A stretch of DNA of 64,000 bases from JBBRBB01 sp038206235. GTDB taxonomy: Bacteria; Bacteroidota; Bacteroidia; Chitinophagales; Chitinophagaceae. This document shows positions 42,414-51,169 of this stretch, piece after piece (within the stretch, counting starts at the first letter, position 1; the number at the start of each line of letters is the position of its first letter). Below the pieces are notes generated by a model. It had not been told where the DNA came from. It made no database searches and saw only the letters and a program-made list of their open reading frames with translations. The translations under genes were made by a program, and so were the position numbers. The stretch is taken from contig JBBRBB010000002.1 of the NCBI GenBank assembly GCA_038206235.1, positions 62,001 to 126,000 on the forward strand, in the 5' to 3' direction.

Positions 42414-43682
42414 ATGGTTCAAAAATTAATCGAACTCTCTCTGCGCAACAGGTTTATAGTATTGCTTACTGCAGCCGGCCTTTTTGCATGGGGCATCTAT
42501 GCGGTTAATCAAAATCCTATAGATGCTATACCCGACCTTTCAGAAAATCAGGTGATTGTTTTTACGGAATGGATGGGACGCAGTCCGCAGGTAATAGAAG
42601 ACCAGGTTACTTATCCGTTGGGGAGCAACCTGCAGGGCATTCCAAAGGTGAGGAATATACGTGCCACGTCTATGTTCGGGATGAGTTTTGTGTATGTGAT
42701 TTTTGAAGACAACGCAGATGTGTATTGGGCAAGAACAAGAGTGCTCGAAAGATTAAACTATGCACAGCGTTTGCTGCCGCAGGGTGTAACGCCATCACTT
42801 GGCCCCGATGGAACCGGCGTGGGGCATGTATTCTGGTACACCATTGATGCAAAAAATATGGATTTGGGAGAGCAACGTGCCTTGCAGGATTGGTATGTAA
42901 AGCTTGCGCTGCAAACGGTTCCGGGTGTAGCAGAAGTTGCATCATTCGGTGGATTTGAAAAGCAATATCAATTGGTGGTTGACCCGGTGAGACTTCAATA
43001 CTATAAAGTTTCGCTGATGGATGTAATGAATAAAGTGAAAGCAAACAACAATGATGTGGGCGGAAGAAAATTTGAGATGAGTGATATGGCTTACATCATT
43101 CGCGGTTTGGGTTATATAAAAAACAAAGATGATATAGAAAACATTGCGGTGGCAAATTACAATGGCATTCCTGTGCGGGTAAAAGATATTGGCAGTGTGC
43201 AAATGGGTGGTGATTTACGTCTTGGCATTTTTGACGAGAACGGAGAAGGGGAAGTAGTAGGCGGCATTGTAGTAATGCGTTACGGCGAGAATGCAGAAAA
43301 AGTAATCAGCGCCATCAAAAAGAAAATGGGCGATGTGCAAAAAGGTTTGCCAAAGGGCGTAAGCTTTAATGTTGCGTATGACAGAAGCAGTTTAATCGAA
43401 GCATCCATTGATAACATCAAAGAAACGTTGATTGAAGAAATAGCAGTAGTGTGTCTCATTGTTATCCTCTTCCTCTTTCATTGGCGCAGTGCTTTAAGCA
43501 TCATCATACAAATTCCCATCACCATTGCTGTGAGTTTTATTTTACTGAATGCGTTTGGTGTATCATCCAACATTATGTCGCTTACCGGTATTGCATTGGC
43601 AATCGGTGTAATTGTAGACAACGGAATTATTATGAGTGAGAACTCGTATCGTAATTTATCAGAATGGCAAAACAGGCAATAG
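42414..43682 (+). CDS. cusA: CusA-type heavy-metal RND pump, N-terminal half
   Basis: A 422-residue frame covering the first half of an HME-RND transporter. TM1 is at about 12-30, preceding 'QNPIDAIPDLSENQVIVFTEWMGRSPQVIEDQVTYPL'-type sequence. The first periplasmic domain ('GTGVGHVFWYTID', 'VPGVAEVASFGGFEKQY') and TM2-TM4 ('VVCLIVILFLFHWRSALSII', 'LTGIALAIGVIVDNGIIMSEN') follow. It stops after 'NSYRNLSEWQNRQ' in the cytoplasmic loop before TM5, where a GGCAATAGGCAATA repeat begins. The rest of the pump continues from 43879. It could be a split but working pump or a broken gene. Confidence 0.9.
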   Translation: MVQKLIELSLRNRFIVLLTAAGLFAWGIYAVNQNPIDAIPDLSENQVIVFTEWMGRSPQVIEDQVTYPLGSNLQGIPKVRNIRATSMFGMSFVYVIFEDNADVYWARTRVLERLNYAQRLLPQGVTPSLGPDGTGVGHVFWYTIDAKNMDLGEQRALQDWYVKLALQTVPGVAEVASFGGFEKQYQLVVDPVRLQYYKVSLMDVMNKVKANNNDVGGRKFEMSDMAYIIRGLGYIKNKDDIENIAVANYNGIPVRVKDIGSVQMGGDLRLGIFDENGEGEVVGGIVVMRYGENAEKVISAIKKKMGDVQKGLPKGVSFNVAYDRSSLIEASIDNIKETLIEEIAVVCLIVILFLFHWRSALSIIIQIPITIAVSFILLNAFGVSSNIMSLTGIALAIGVIVDNGIIMSENSYRNLSEWQNRQ

Positions 43683-43878
43683 GCAATAGGCAATGGGCAA
43701 TGAGCAAAAGGCAGTTGATTTATATTTTACGTCTCCTTAAAAAGTGCAGGAATTTTTTTTATGAACCTGGCAATTGAATAAGTATAAAGCTTTCGTTGCG
43801 TCGCACTCTTGTACTGTATAACATTTTGCAACAATTCGCATTCATCTATACAGGTATTAGTAACAAATAAATTTTCAG
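43671..43878. repeat. Repeat-filled gap splitting cusA
   Basis: 43671-43724 iterate GGCAATAGGCAATAGGCAATGGGCAATGAGC; the first copy supplies the stop codon of the N-terminal half. 43794-43816 hold CGTTGCGTCGCACTCTTGTACTG, the word also seen at 39487-39507. All three frames contain stops, so the halves cannot be joined by a single frameshift. Confidence 0.85.
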
Positions 43879-45834
43879 ATGAAAAAAATATTTAAAAAAA
43901 TAAACGGTTGGAAAATTTTTCCTAAAAGGAATTATATAAAGATACCTGAAGATGTGCGGATGAGTATTATAGAACGTTCCTGCAAGATGGTATCGAGGGG
44001 TGTATTCTTTTCTACGATTATCATCATCGCTTCATTTCTTCCGGTGTTCTTACTTACCGGGCAGGAAGGAAAATTATTCGGCCCGTTGGCTTATACCAAA
44101 AGCTTCATCATGATAGTAGATGCTTTTTTTATGGTAACATTAGCTCCTGTATTGATTTCATTTTTAATGCGGGGCAGGTTCTTGCCGGAAAGTGCAAACC
44201 CTGTTAACCGTTTCTTAGAAAAAATTTATGAGCCGCTGATAAGGTTTTGTTTGAAGTGGCGTAAGACAACTATTGGTATCAACATTATTGCATTGCTGGT
44301 GAGCATACCGTTGTTAATGAGTTTGGGAACCGAATTTATGCCACCATTAGATGAAGGTTCAATTTTATTTATGCCCGTAACCTTGCCTGATGTTTCTAAT
44401 TCAGAAGTAAAACGTTTGCTGCAGGTGCAGGATAAAATTATCAAGAGCGTAGCGGAAGTAGAGAATGTTTTAGGTAAAGCAGGAAGGGCAAATACCGCTA
44501 CCGATAATTCACCCATCAGTATGATTGAAACAATTATTTTATTGAAGCCACAATCTCAATGGCGCAAAGGATTAACGAAGAAAGATATTATCAACGAACT
44601 TAATTCCAAACTGCAAATACCCGGTGTTACAAATGGATGGACACAGCCTATCATCAACCGTATCAATATGCTCTCAACAGGTATCCGTACCGATGTGGGT
44701 GTAAAAGTGTATGGACAGAATTTAGATACGATAAATGTATTTGCGCAAAAAATAAAAAAGGAGCTTGAGGGAATTCCCGGTGTAAAAGATTTGTATGCAG
44801 AACCTATCACCGGCGGCAAGTATATTGACATTGTTGTGAAGCGTAATGAAATAAGCCGTTACGGTTTGAGTGTTGACGATATAAATATGGTAGTAGAAAG
44901 CGCATTAGGCGGAATGAAATTAACGACAACAGTAGAAGGCCGTCAGCGCTTTTCCGTGAACGCAAGATTTGGTCAGGACTTTCGTGATAACCTTGATAAC
45001 CTGAAACGCCTGCAGGTGCAAACGATGAACTTCGGCCCCATTCCTTTGGAAGCTGTTGCCGATATAAAAATTTCAGAAGGCCCGCCGATGATTAATTCTG
45101 AAAATGCTTTGCTGCGTGGTACGGTTTTGTTCAATGTGCGTGACAGGGATTTGGGAAGCACAGTTGCAGAAGCGCAACAGAAATTAAATGCCATGTTACA
45201 AAAATTACCCAAAGGATATTTTATCGAGTGGAGCGGTCAGTATGAAAACCTGATACGCAGTGAAGCAACATTGAAGCTCATATTGCCTGTTGTATTGCTG
45301 ATAATTTTCATCTGCATGTATTTCGCTTTTCATTCAGCAAGGGAAGCATTCTTCAGCTTAATATCTATTCCGTTTGCATTAATAGGTGGCGCCTTTATGA
45401 TATACTTCTGGGGAGTGAATCTTTCAGTGGCGGTATCAGTAGGTTTTATTGCATTATTTGGTCTGGCAGTTGAAACTAATATTGTAATGGTGATCTATCT
45501 GAACGATGCGATGCAGCAATTAGTAGCATTAAAGGGAAATTCAAAAGAAACAATTACGAAAGATGATTTGAAAGAATATGTAATAGCGGGTGCAGCCAGG
45601 CGTTTGCGACCAAAGATAATGACAGTGAGTGTTTCACTGTTTGCTTTGCTCCCTATTCTCTGGAGCAGCGGCGTAGGCAGTGATGTGATGAAACCGATCG
45701 TGTTGCCAATGGTGGGTGGTGTGTTAACCTCCGCAACGTTCATTCTGCTGGTAACCCCGCTCATCTTTTTAATGAACAAAGAATATGAGTTGAGAAAACA
45801 TGGAAAGTTGGAAGTATTAGAAACAAAACATTGA
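43879..45834 (+). CDS. cusA: CusA-type heavy-metal RND pump, C-terminal half
   Basis: A 651-residue frame that begins with a basic stretch (MKKIFKKINGWKIFPKRN) and enters the family sequence at 'IPEDVRMSIIERSCKMVSRGVFFSTIII'. TM5-TM6, 'LPVFLLTGQEGKLFGPLAYTKSF', TM7, the second periplasmic domain and TM8-TM12 follow. 'INMLSTGIRTDVGVKVYG' and 'SEGPPMINSENALLR' carry methionines at places that correspond, as I recall E. coli CusA, to two of its three copper methionines; the third ('SRYGLSVDD') is leucine here. With the first half (total 1073 residues) no conserved block is missing. It has its own ATG and could be translated as a separate subunit. Confidence 0.9.
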   Translation: MKKIFKKINGWKIFPKRNYIKIPEDVRMSIIERSCKMVSRGVFFSTIIIIASFLPVFLLTGQEGKLFGPLAYTKSFIMIVDAFFMVTLAPVLISFLMRGRFLPESANPVNRFLEKIYEPLIRFCLKWRKTTIGINIIALLVSIPLLMSLGTEFMPPLDEGSILFMPVTLPDVSNSEVKRLLQVQDKIIKSVAEVENVLGKAGRANTATDNSPISMIETIILLKPQSQWRKGLTKKDIINELNSKLQIPGVTNGWTQPIINRINMLSTGIRTDVGVKVYGQNLDTINVFAQKIKKELEGIPGVKDLYAEPITGGKYIDIVVKRNEISRYGLSVDDINMVVESALGGMKLTTTVEGRQRFSVNARFGQDFRDNLDNLKRLQVQTMNFGPIPLEAVADIKISEGPPMINSENALLRGTVLFNVRDRDLGSTVAEAQQKLNAMLQKLPKGYFIEWSGQYENLIRSEATLKLILPVVLLIIFICMYFAFHSAREAFFSLISIPFALIGGAFMIYFWGVNLSVAVSVGFIALFGLAVETNIVMVIYLNDAMQQLVALKGNSKETITKDDLKEYVIAGAARRLRPKIMTVSVSLFALLPILWSSGVGSDVMKPIVLPMVGGVLTSATFILLVTPLIFLMNKEYELRKHGKLEVLETKH

Positions 45835-45835
45835 G

Positions 45836-45868
45836 GGCAATTGGCAATTAGCAATGGGCAATATGCAA
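45836..45868. repeat. GGCAATTGGCAATTAGCAAT word between pump and TolC genes
   Basis: A short run of the same word that splits cusA, starting 2 bp after the stop of the C-terminal half. Confidence 0.7.
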
Positions 45869-45901
45869 AGCGAAAATTTACGAACTTAAAAATATTTAGC
45901 A

Positions 45902-47155
45902 ATGATAAAGAATTTCATCATAACACTTGCCTTTGCATTCAGCCTTGTAACAGCCATTGCGCAAACGGTAAGCCTCGACAGCATCTTAAATCAAATTCAA
46001 AAAGCCAACCCGATTTTGAAGATATATGATGCAGATATCCGCTCTGAGGATGAAGCAGCAAAGGGTGCAAGGAATTGGGAAGCGCCAACAATAGGAACCG
46101 GTTTCTGGCAAACGCCATATAATCCGAAATTCTGGAAGAAAGGAGAGAATGGTTCTTTCGGTATCGGGCAATATGAAATTACTGCAGAGCAAATGTTTCC
46201 CAATAAAAAAAGATTGAATGCTGAAGAAAATTATTTGAAGTCAATTTCCACAGCAGATGTGGAACGAAAAAAAGCTTCACTCAATGAACTGGTTGCAGAA
46301 GCAAAGAAAAATTATTACGAATGGGTAATCATAAAAAAGAAACAAAGCATACTTGACAAAAATGAGAAGCTGCTCAATTTTATGATACAGAGTGCAGAGA
46401 TAAGATACAAGAATGGATTGGGTAAAATCAATGCATACTATAAAGCAAAAGCAGAGTTGGGAAATATTCAAAACATGCGGCTCATGCTGGATAATGAAAT
46501 AAGGCAGCGGCGCATTATGCTGAATACTTTAATGAACTCGGATAAATTGCAGGGCTTCGATATTGATACTGCTTACACAATAAAAGATTATTCTTCTGCC
46601 TCATTAGACAGCACAACTTTCATCAATGCACGGAGTGATATTAAAGCCATTGAAAAAGATATACAGATAAATTACCTGCAGCAGGTTGCTGAAAAGACAA
46701 AACTAAAACCGGAGTTTGGTATTCACTACGAACACATGTTTGGCTTTGGTGGGTTTCCTATGGAATACACGTTGCTGGGAACAGTAAAAATTCCAATTGC
46801 CAATTGGTCTTCGAAAGCTTCCAAAGCAAATGTAGAAAGTTTGAAATGGAAAGTAGAATCACTAAACCAGCAAAAGCAAATGATAGTGAATGATGCAACA
46901 GGCATGGCTTATAGCATGCAGAACGATATTGAATCAAAGAGGAAACAAATAAAATTATTTGATGAAAATATTATTCCTGCATTACAAAAAAATTATCAAA
47001 CCATGCAATTAGGGTATGAACAGAATACAGAAGAACTGTTCACACTTTTTGATGCGTGGGAAACTTTAAACATGACACAATTAGAATACCTGCAGCAGTT
47101 ACAGGATTTATTGATGATGCAGGTAGAATTAGAAAAAATTTTGGAAATAAAATAG
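45902..47155 (+). CDS. TolC-family outer-membrane efflux protein
   Basis: A 417-residue exported protein (signal 'MIKNFIITLAFAFSLVTAIAQ'). The coiled-coil and short-strand pattern of CusC/TolC proteins follows: 'SLDSILNQIQKANPILKIYDADIRSEDEA', 'LNELVAEAKKNYYEWVIIKKKQSIL' and, in the second half, 'LLGTVKIPIANWSSKASKANVESLKWKV'. It would form the outer-membrane duct for the adjacent pump and adaptors. It is 67 bp after cusA and 8 bp before the first adaptor. Confidence 0.92.
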   Translation: MIKNFIITLAFAFSLVTAIAQTVSLDSILNQIQKANPILKIYDADIRSEDEAAKGARNWEAPTIGTGFWQTPYNPKFWKKGENGSFGIGQYEITAEQMFPNKKRLNAEENYLKSISTADVERKKASLNELVAEAKKNYYEWVIIKKKQSILDKNEKLLNFMIQSAEIRYKNGLGKINAYYKAKAELGNIQNMRLMLDNEIRQRRIMLNTLMNSDKLQGFDIDTAYTIKDYSSASLDSTTFINARSDIKAIEKDIQINYLQQVAEKTKLKPEFGIHYEHMFGFGGFPMEYTLLGTVKIPIANWSSKASKANVESLKWKVESLNQQKQMIVNDATGMAYSMQNDIESKRKQIKLFDENIIPALQKNYQTMQLGYEQNTEELFTLFDAWETLNMTQLEYLQQLQDLLMMQVELEKILEIK

Positions 47156-47163
47156 TTGAAGCA

Positions 47164-48411
47164 ATGAAAGACTTTAGAATTAAAAAATACCTGTTGCCAA
47201 TTGCTTATTGCCTATTGCTCATTGCCGCAGGCTGTAACTCTTCAGGGAAAGACAGTAGGGTAAATGTAGCAGGCAAGCAACTCTATCATTGCCCAATGCA
47301 TTATGAAATTATTCGTGACAAGCTGGGCAATTGCCCGATATGCGGAATGGATTTAGTTCCATTTGGTGGTGAGGAAAAAGCAGTAACAGATGTAAATCTA
47401 AATACGCTTTTACGTCCTACAAACAGTTATGTATTAACAACCATACCGGTTGTTTCCATTCAGCAAAGTGAAGAAAAGATTGAAGTGCAGGCATTGGGAA
47501 CTATACAGTATGATACTCGTGCAGAGGGAGCCATTTCATCACGTGTCAGTGGGCGCATCGAAAAACTCTATCTTAAATATACTTTCCAGGATGTAAGCAA
47601 AGGGCAAAAAGTAATGGACATCTATAGCCCCGAATTATTGACTGCTCAACAAAACTTATTATTCCTTCTAAGAAATGATGCGGATAACAGTTCATTCATA
47701 AATGCAGCAAAAGAAAAATTATTATTACTTGGCATGAGCAACGGACAATTGCAGCAGGTAATTCAATCGCAAAAACCTTCTTTCACAGTTCCCATTTACA
47801 GTAATTACGATGGACACATACATGATGCGCTAAACATGAATACCTCTATGACAACAACATCTGCTGAACCTGTTACAACAAGGGAACTGATGCTGAAAGA
47901 AGGCATGTATGTTGAGAAAGGGCAAACCTTATTTTCTGTTTTCAATCCACACAAACTATGGGCTGTGCTGAATATTTATGCAGACAATCAAAGCCTGGTT
48001 AAAGTTGGCAATCAAGTTCGTATTGTTCCCGAAGCTGCGCCAGATAAGAACTTCATGGCAAGGATTGATTTTATAGAACCATTCTTTAGAGAAGGAAGTA
48101 AAACATTAACGGCAAGAGTTTATTTTGAAAACCATGAAATGAAGATACCTGTGGGCAGCCAGGTAAAGGCAACTATTTTTGGAAACACACAAAAAGGATA
48201 TTGGTTACCAAAAGATGCAGTGATCTCTTTGGGGTTGGATAAAATTGTATTTAAAAAATATGGTGGCGTTTTTAAGGCACATAAAGTGGTAACAGGATTG
48301 ACTTACAACAATAAAATTGAAATCATTGATGGCCTTACACCGTATGATGCTGTTGCCGGCAACGCACAGTTTTTAATGGACAGTGAAAGTTTTATAAAAG
48401 TAAATGAGTAA
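47164..48411 (+). CDS. cusB: CusB-type periplasmic adaptor 1 with a heavy-metal-binding module
   Basis: A 415-residue lipoprotein. Its signal peptide (residues 9-19, 'LLPIAYCLLLIAAGC') is encoded by the TTGCCAATTGCTTATTGCC repeat word. A heavy-metal-binding module follows ('LYHCPMHYEIIRDKLGNCPICGMDLVPF', with paired Cys-Pro-Met-His and Cys-Pro-x-Cys-Gly-Met). Next are membrane-fusion-protein domains ('GAISSRVSGRIEKLYLKYTFQDVSKGQ', 'ELMLKEGMYVEKGQTLFSV', 'AKDAVISLGLDKIVFKKYGG'-like). I start at 47164; longer starts overlap the TolC gene. It links pump and TolC and probably delivers copper. Confidence 0.92.
   Translation: MKDFRIKKYLLPIAYCLLLIAAGCNSSGKDSRVNVAGKQLYHCPMHYEIIRDKLGNCPICGMDLVPFGGEEKAVTDVNLNTLLRPTNSYVLTTIPVVSIQQSEEKIEVQALGTIQYDTRAEGAISSRVSGRIEKLYLKYTFQDVSKGQKVMDIYSPELLTAQQNLLFLLRNDADNSSFINAAKEKLLLLGMSNGQLQQVIQSQKPSFTVPIYSNYDGHIHDALNMNTSMTTTSAEPVTTRELMLKEGMYVEKGQTLFSVFNPHKLWAVLNIYADNQSLVKVGNQVRIVPEAAPDKNFMARIDFIEPFFREGSKTLTARVYFENHEMKIPVGSQVKATIFGNTQKGYWLPKDAVISLGLDKIVFKKYGGVFKAHKVVTGLTYNNKIEIIDGLTPYDAVAGNAQFLMDSESFIKVNE
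47191..47226. repeat. TTGCCAATTGCTTATTGCC word inside cusB
   Basis: CTGTTGCCAATTGCTTATTGCCTATTGCTCATTGCC is the intergenic word of 42258-42402 and 49789-49829. It is read in the frame L-L-P-I-A-Y-C-L-L-L-I-A and forms the hydrophobic core of the signal peptide. Confidence 0.85.
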
Positions 48412-48413
48412 TC

Positions 48414-49709
48414 ATGAAAAATATTTTTAAGAATGAGGTACCCGGCAGCAAAAGTTCTATCAGACTTCCGTTGCGTCGCACACTTCAACATTTTGTTCTT
48501 TATTCAGCAATATGCCTGCCTGTTATTTTTTTTGCAGCATCATGCAAAAGCAACAAGAATGAAACTCATGCTGATACGGATACATACTATACCTGCTCTA
48601 TGCATCCTCAGATAAAAGAAAATAAACCAGGCAAATGCCCGATTTGTAAGATGGAACTTATCGCAGTTAAAAAAACCGCAAATAAAAATGCCGCAAATGA
48701 AATTGAATTAAGTGCACAGCAAATTCAGTTGGGCAATATTCATACAGATACTATCCGCAGTGGTGCCATTGGCGACCAGCTTATACTTACAGCCACACTA
48801 AATTTTGACCAGCTAAAAGAAAACGCCGTCAGTTCAAGAGTAATGGGAAGAATTGAAAAACTGTATTTCAAAAATATTGGCGATTATGTAAGCAAAGGAG
48901 CAAAACTTTTTGATGTGTATAGCGAAGATCTCAACAATGCAAAACAGGAATACTTATTGGCATTAGAGAACCAAAAAACATTGGATAATTCACTGATAGA
49001 TTTTTCTCAATTGATCCAGGGAGCAAAAAATAAATTATTGTTATGGGGAATGAATGAAGCTCAAATTCAGGAACTCACTTCAAATAAAAAAGCAACACCG
49101 CTCACTTCTTTTTACAGCAATGCAAGTGGATACATAACATCAATGGATATAAAAGAAGGGGACTATGTAACAGAAGGTGGCACTGTAGTTCGTTTAGCAG
49201 ACCTCTCAACTTTATGGGCAGAAGCCCAGGTATATTCTTCACAACTCTCATCCATTGACAGAAATGCAGAAGCTATTGTTCAATTTCCTGATATGCCCGC
49301 TAAAAAAATAAAAGGAAAAATAGAATTTGAAAATCCTGAAATCAATCCTGATACAAGAATTAATTTAGTGAGAGTAACTATTCCCAATACAGGCAATCAG
49401 TTGAAGCCGGGGATGCAGGCTTATGTACTTATTAAAAATACTCAGCATAATTCATTGTCTTTGCCGGCAGATGCTGTTATACGTGATGCACGTGGCGCAT
49501 CCGTTTGGGTACAAACAGGCGCCGGAAAATTTCAATATAAAATGGTGGAAGTTGGTTCGGAAAATAATGATCGTATTGAAATCAAATCAGGGTTACAATC
49601 CGGTGATGTGGTAGTTATCAGTGGTGCTTATTTGCTGAACAGTGAATATATATTTGAAAAAGGAGTAAACCCAATGGCAGGAATGGATATGAGTAAGATG
49701 AAAATGTAA
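48414..49709 (+). CDS. CusB-type periplasmic adaptor 2 with a heavy-metal-binding module
   Basis: A 431-residue protein. A long basic N-region, part of which is encoded by the TTGCGTCGCA repeat word (48468-48489, 'RLPLRRTLQHF'), precedes a membrane/lipoprotein signal ('YSAICLPVIFFAASC'). The module 'YTCSMHPQIKENKPGKCPICKMELIAV' and the adaptor body ('VSSRVMGRIEKLYFKNIGDYVSKGAKLFDVY', 'MDIKEGDYVTEGGTVVRLADLSTLWAEAQV', 'LPADAVIRDARGASVWVQTGAG') follow. Two adaptors for one pump suggest either a mixed hexamer or alternative use. It is 2 bp after the first adaptor. Confidence 0.9.
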   Translation: MKNIFKNEVPGSKSSIRLPLRRTLQHFVLYSAICLPVIFFAASCKSNKNETHADTDTYYTCSMHPQIKENKPGKCPICKMELIAVKKTANKNAANEIELSAQQIQLGNIHTDTIRSGAIGDQLILTATLNFDQLKENAVSSRVMGRIEKLYFKNIGDYVSKGAKLFDVYSEDLNNAKQEYLLALENQKTLDNSLIDFSQLIQGAKNKLLLWGMNEAQIQELTSNKKATPLTSFYSNASGYITSMDIKEGDYVTEGGTVVRLADLSTLWAEAQVYSSQLSSIDRNAEAIVQFPDMPAKKIKGKIEFENPEINPDTRINLVRVTIPNTGNQLKPGMQAYVLIKNTQHNSLSLPADAVIRDARGASVWVQTGAGKFQYKMVEVGSENNDRIEIKSGLQSGDVVVISGAYLLNSEYIFEKGVNPMAGMDMSKMKM

Positions 49710-49788
49710 TAAGCCTATTCAACCATTCAAGCAATATTTTATGCTTCAATGATTTGGGGATCCGGTGATTTACAATTTGCAATTCACA

Positions 49789-49829
49789 CTCCCTTGCCCC
49801 TTGCCGATTGCCCCTTGCCGATTGCTTAT
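49789..49829. repeat. CCTTGCCGATTGCCCCTTGCCGATTGC word repeat
   Basis: A run of the TTGCCnATTGCC word between the second adaptor and the lipoprotein gene, 25 bp before the latter's start codon. Confidence 0.75.
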
Positions 49830-49853
49830 TAATTTTGTCTTAATAAATCTGTT

Positions 49854-50915
49854 ATGAAAAATAGTATCGCCGCAGTTCTTATACTTTTCATCGTTGCATG
49901 TAACGAGCAACCGCAAACTGATAACTCATCTGCAGTATTAATTGCCAATGGCAAAATGCCCGCAATTGCAAATGATGAAAACAAAATTGTACATCTTGTT
50001 TATGGCAACGGCGATAGTATTATGTACACATCTTCAAATGATAAGGGAAATTCTTTTTCCTCACCTGAGTTAGTTGATGTTTTAACGGGGCTGGTTGCAT
50101 CTGCAACGCGAGGACCTCAAATTGCTTCAACAAAAAAAGGCACAGGTATTATTGCAGTGAATAATGCAGGAGATATTTTTTCTTATATAAAAGATGAGTC
50201 TGGTAAATGGATAAAAACCGCAAGGGTGAATGATGCTGATACATCTGATAAAGAAGGATTCATTGGTTTAAGCAGCGATAGTGAAAATAATCTCTTTGCT
50301 ATCTGGACTGATTTAAGAGGCAATCATCAAAACAAAATATTCGGCGCAAGATCAAATGACGGCGGTAAAACCTGGATGAAAAATATTTTGGTGTATGCTT
50401 CGCCTGATAACACAGTATGTGAATGTTGCAAGCCTTCTGTTGCTATGAGAGGAAATAATGTATTTGTGATATTCAGGAATTGGTTGAATGGCAATCGTGA
50501 CCTGTATCTTATTCAATCATCTGATGGAGGAGAAACTTTTGGGCAGGCGCAAAAATTAGGTAAAGGAAACTGGGCTTTAAACGGATGCCCGATGGATGGC
50601 GGCGGTTTAGTTATAAATAATACAGGCGCTGTACAAACCGTGTGGCGCAGGGAATCTAAAATATATGCCTGTGAACCGGGCAAAGATGAAAAAGAAATTG
50701 GCGAAGGAAAAGGATGCAGCATAGAATCTGTAAACGGAAAAAATATTTATGCATGGAGTGATAGTAAAGGCGATATTATTTGCCTGTTGCCCGATAGAAC
50801 AAAAAAGACATTTGGTAAAGGAATTTTACCGGTTCTTAAATCGGTAAGTGAGCATGACGTTATTTGCGTGTGGCAAAATGATGAGCAGATTAAAAGCTCC
50901 ACTATTCACCTATGA
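49854..50915 (+). CDS. Sialidase-fold (BNR) lipoprotein with a CECC motif
   Basis: A 353-residue lipoprotein (signal 'MKNSIAAVLILFIVA', lipobox cysteine 16). It has Asp-box repeats: 'SNDKGNSFSSPELVD', 'SNDGGKTWMKNILVY' and 'SSDGGETFGQAQKLG'. Between blades there is 'NTVCECCKPSVAMRG', and later 'WALNGCPMDGGG'; these cysteines are unusual for a sialidase. With copper genes on both sides it is more likely a metal-linked periplasmic or surface protein than a glycosidase. That inference rests on context and cysteine content. Confidence 0.7.
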   Translation: MKNSIAAVLILFIVACNEQPQTDNSSAVLIANGKMPAIANDENKIVHLVYGNGDSIMYTSSNDKGNSFSSPELVDVLTGLVASATRGPQIASTKKGTGIIAVNNAGDIFSYIKDESGKWIKTARVNDADTSDKEGFIGLSSDSENNLFAIWTDLRGNHQNKIFGARSNDGGKTWMKNILVYASPDNTVCECCKPSVAMRGNNVFVIFRNWLNGNRDLYLIQSSDGGETFGQAQKLGKGNWALNGCPMDGGGLVINNTGAVQTVWRRESKIYACEPGKDEKEIGEGKGCSIESVNGKNIYAWSDSKGDIICLLPDRTKKTFGKGILPVLKSVSEHDVICVWQNDEQIKSSTIHL

Positions 50916-51169
50916 TTTTACAACAACAAATTCAGAAACCCTACAGCAATTGCTGTTTTTATCCATGCAAGAAATGTTCTTTCATTAGCTAAGTAATCGG
51001 TTGATGTAATTTATCCTTTGTAGCCATTCTTTAGTTTCCAATTTTGCCGGAAAGATTAGTTTCATAGCGGAACAGCCATGTCCCACCAGAGTATGTACAC
51101 TGCCATGTTAATAAAGTATTTTTTCAGGTAATGAGATTACAAAGATTTCTCAATTATTAATTTTGTTTA
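50916..51169. other. Spacer before the AraC-type regulator
   Basis: 254 bp without a supported gene. A TAATTTTG box (51158-51165) fits the -7 consensus but lies only 4 bp before the ATG. Confidence 0.35.

Noticed and set aside
43683..43878. cusA split explained as a simple sequencing frameshift
   Set aside because: About 200 bp of repeat sequence, with stops in every frame, separates the halves. One or two base errors cannot join them.
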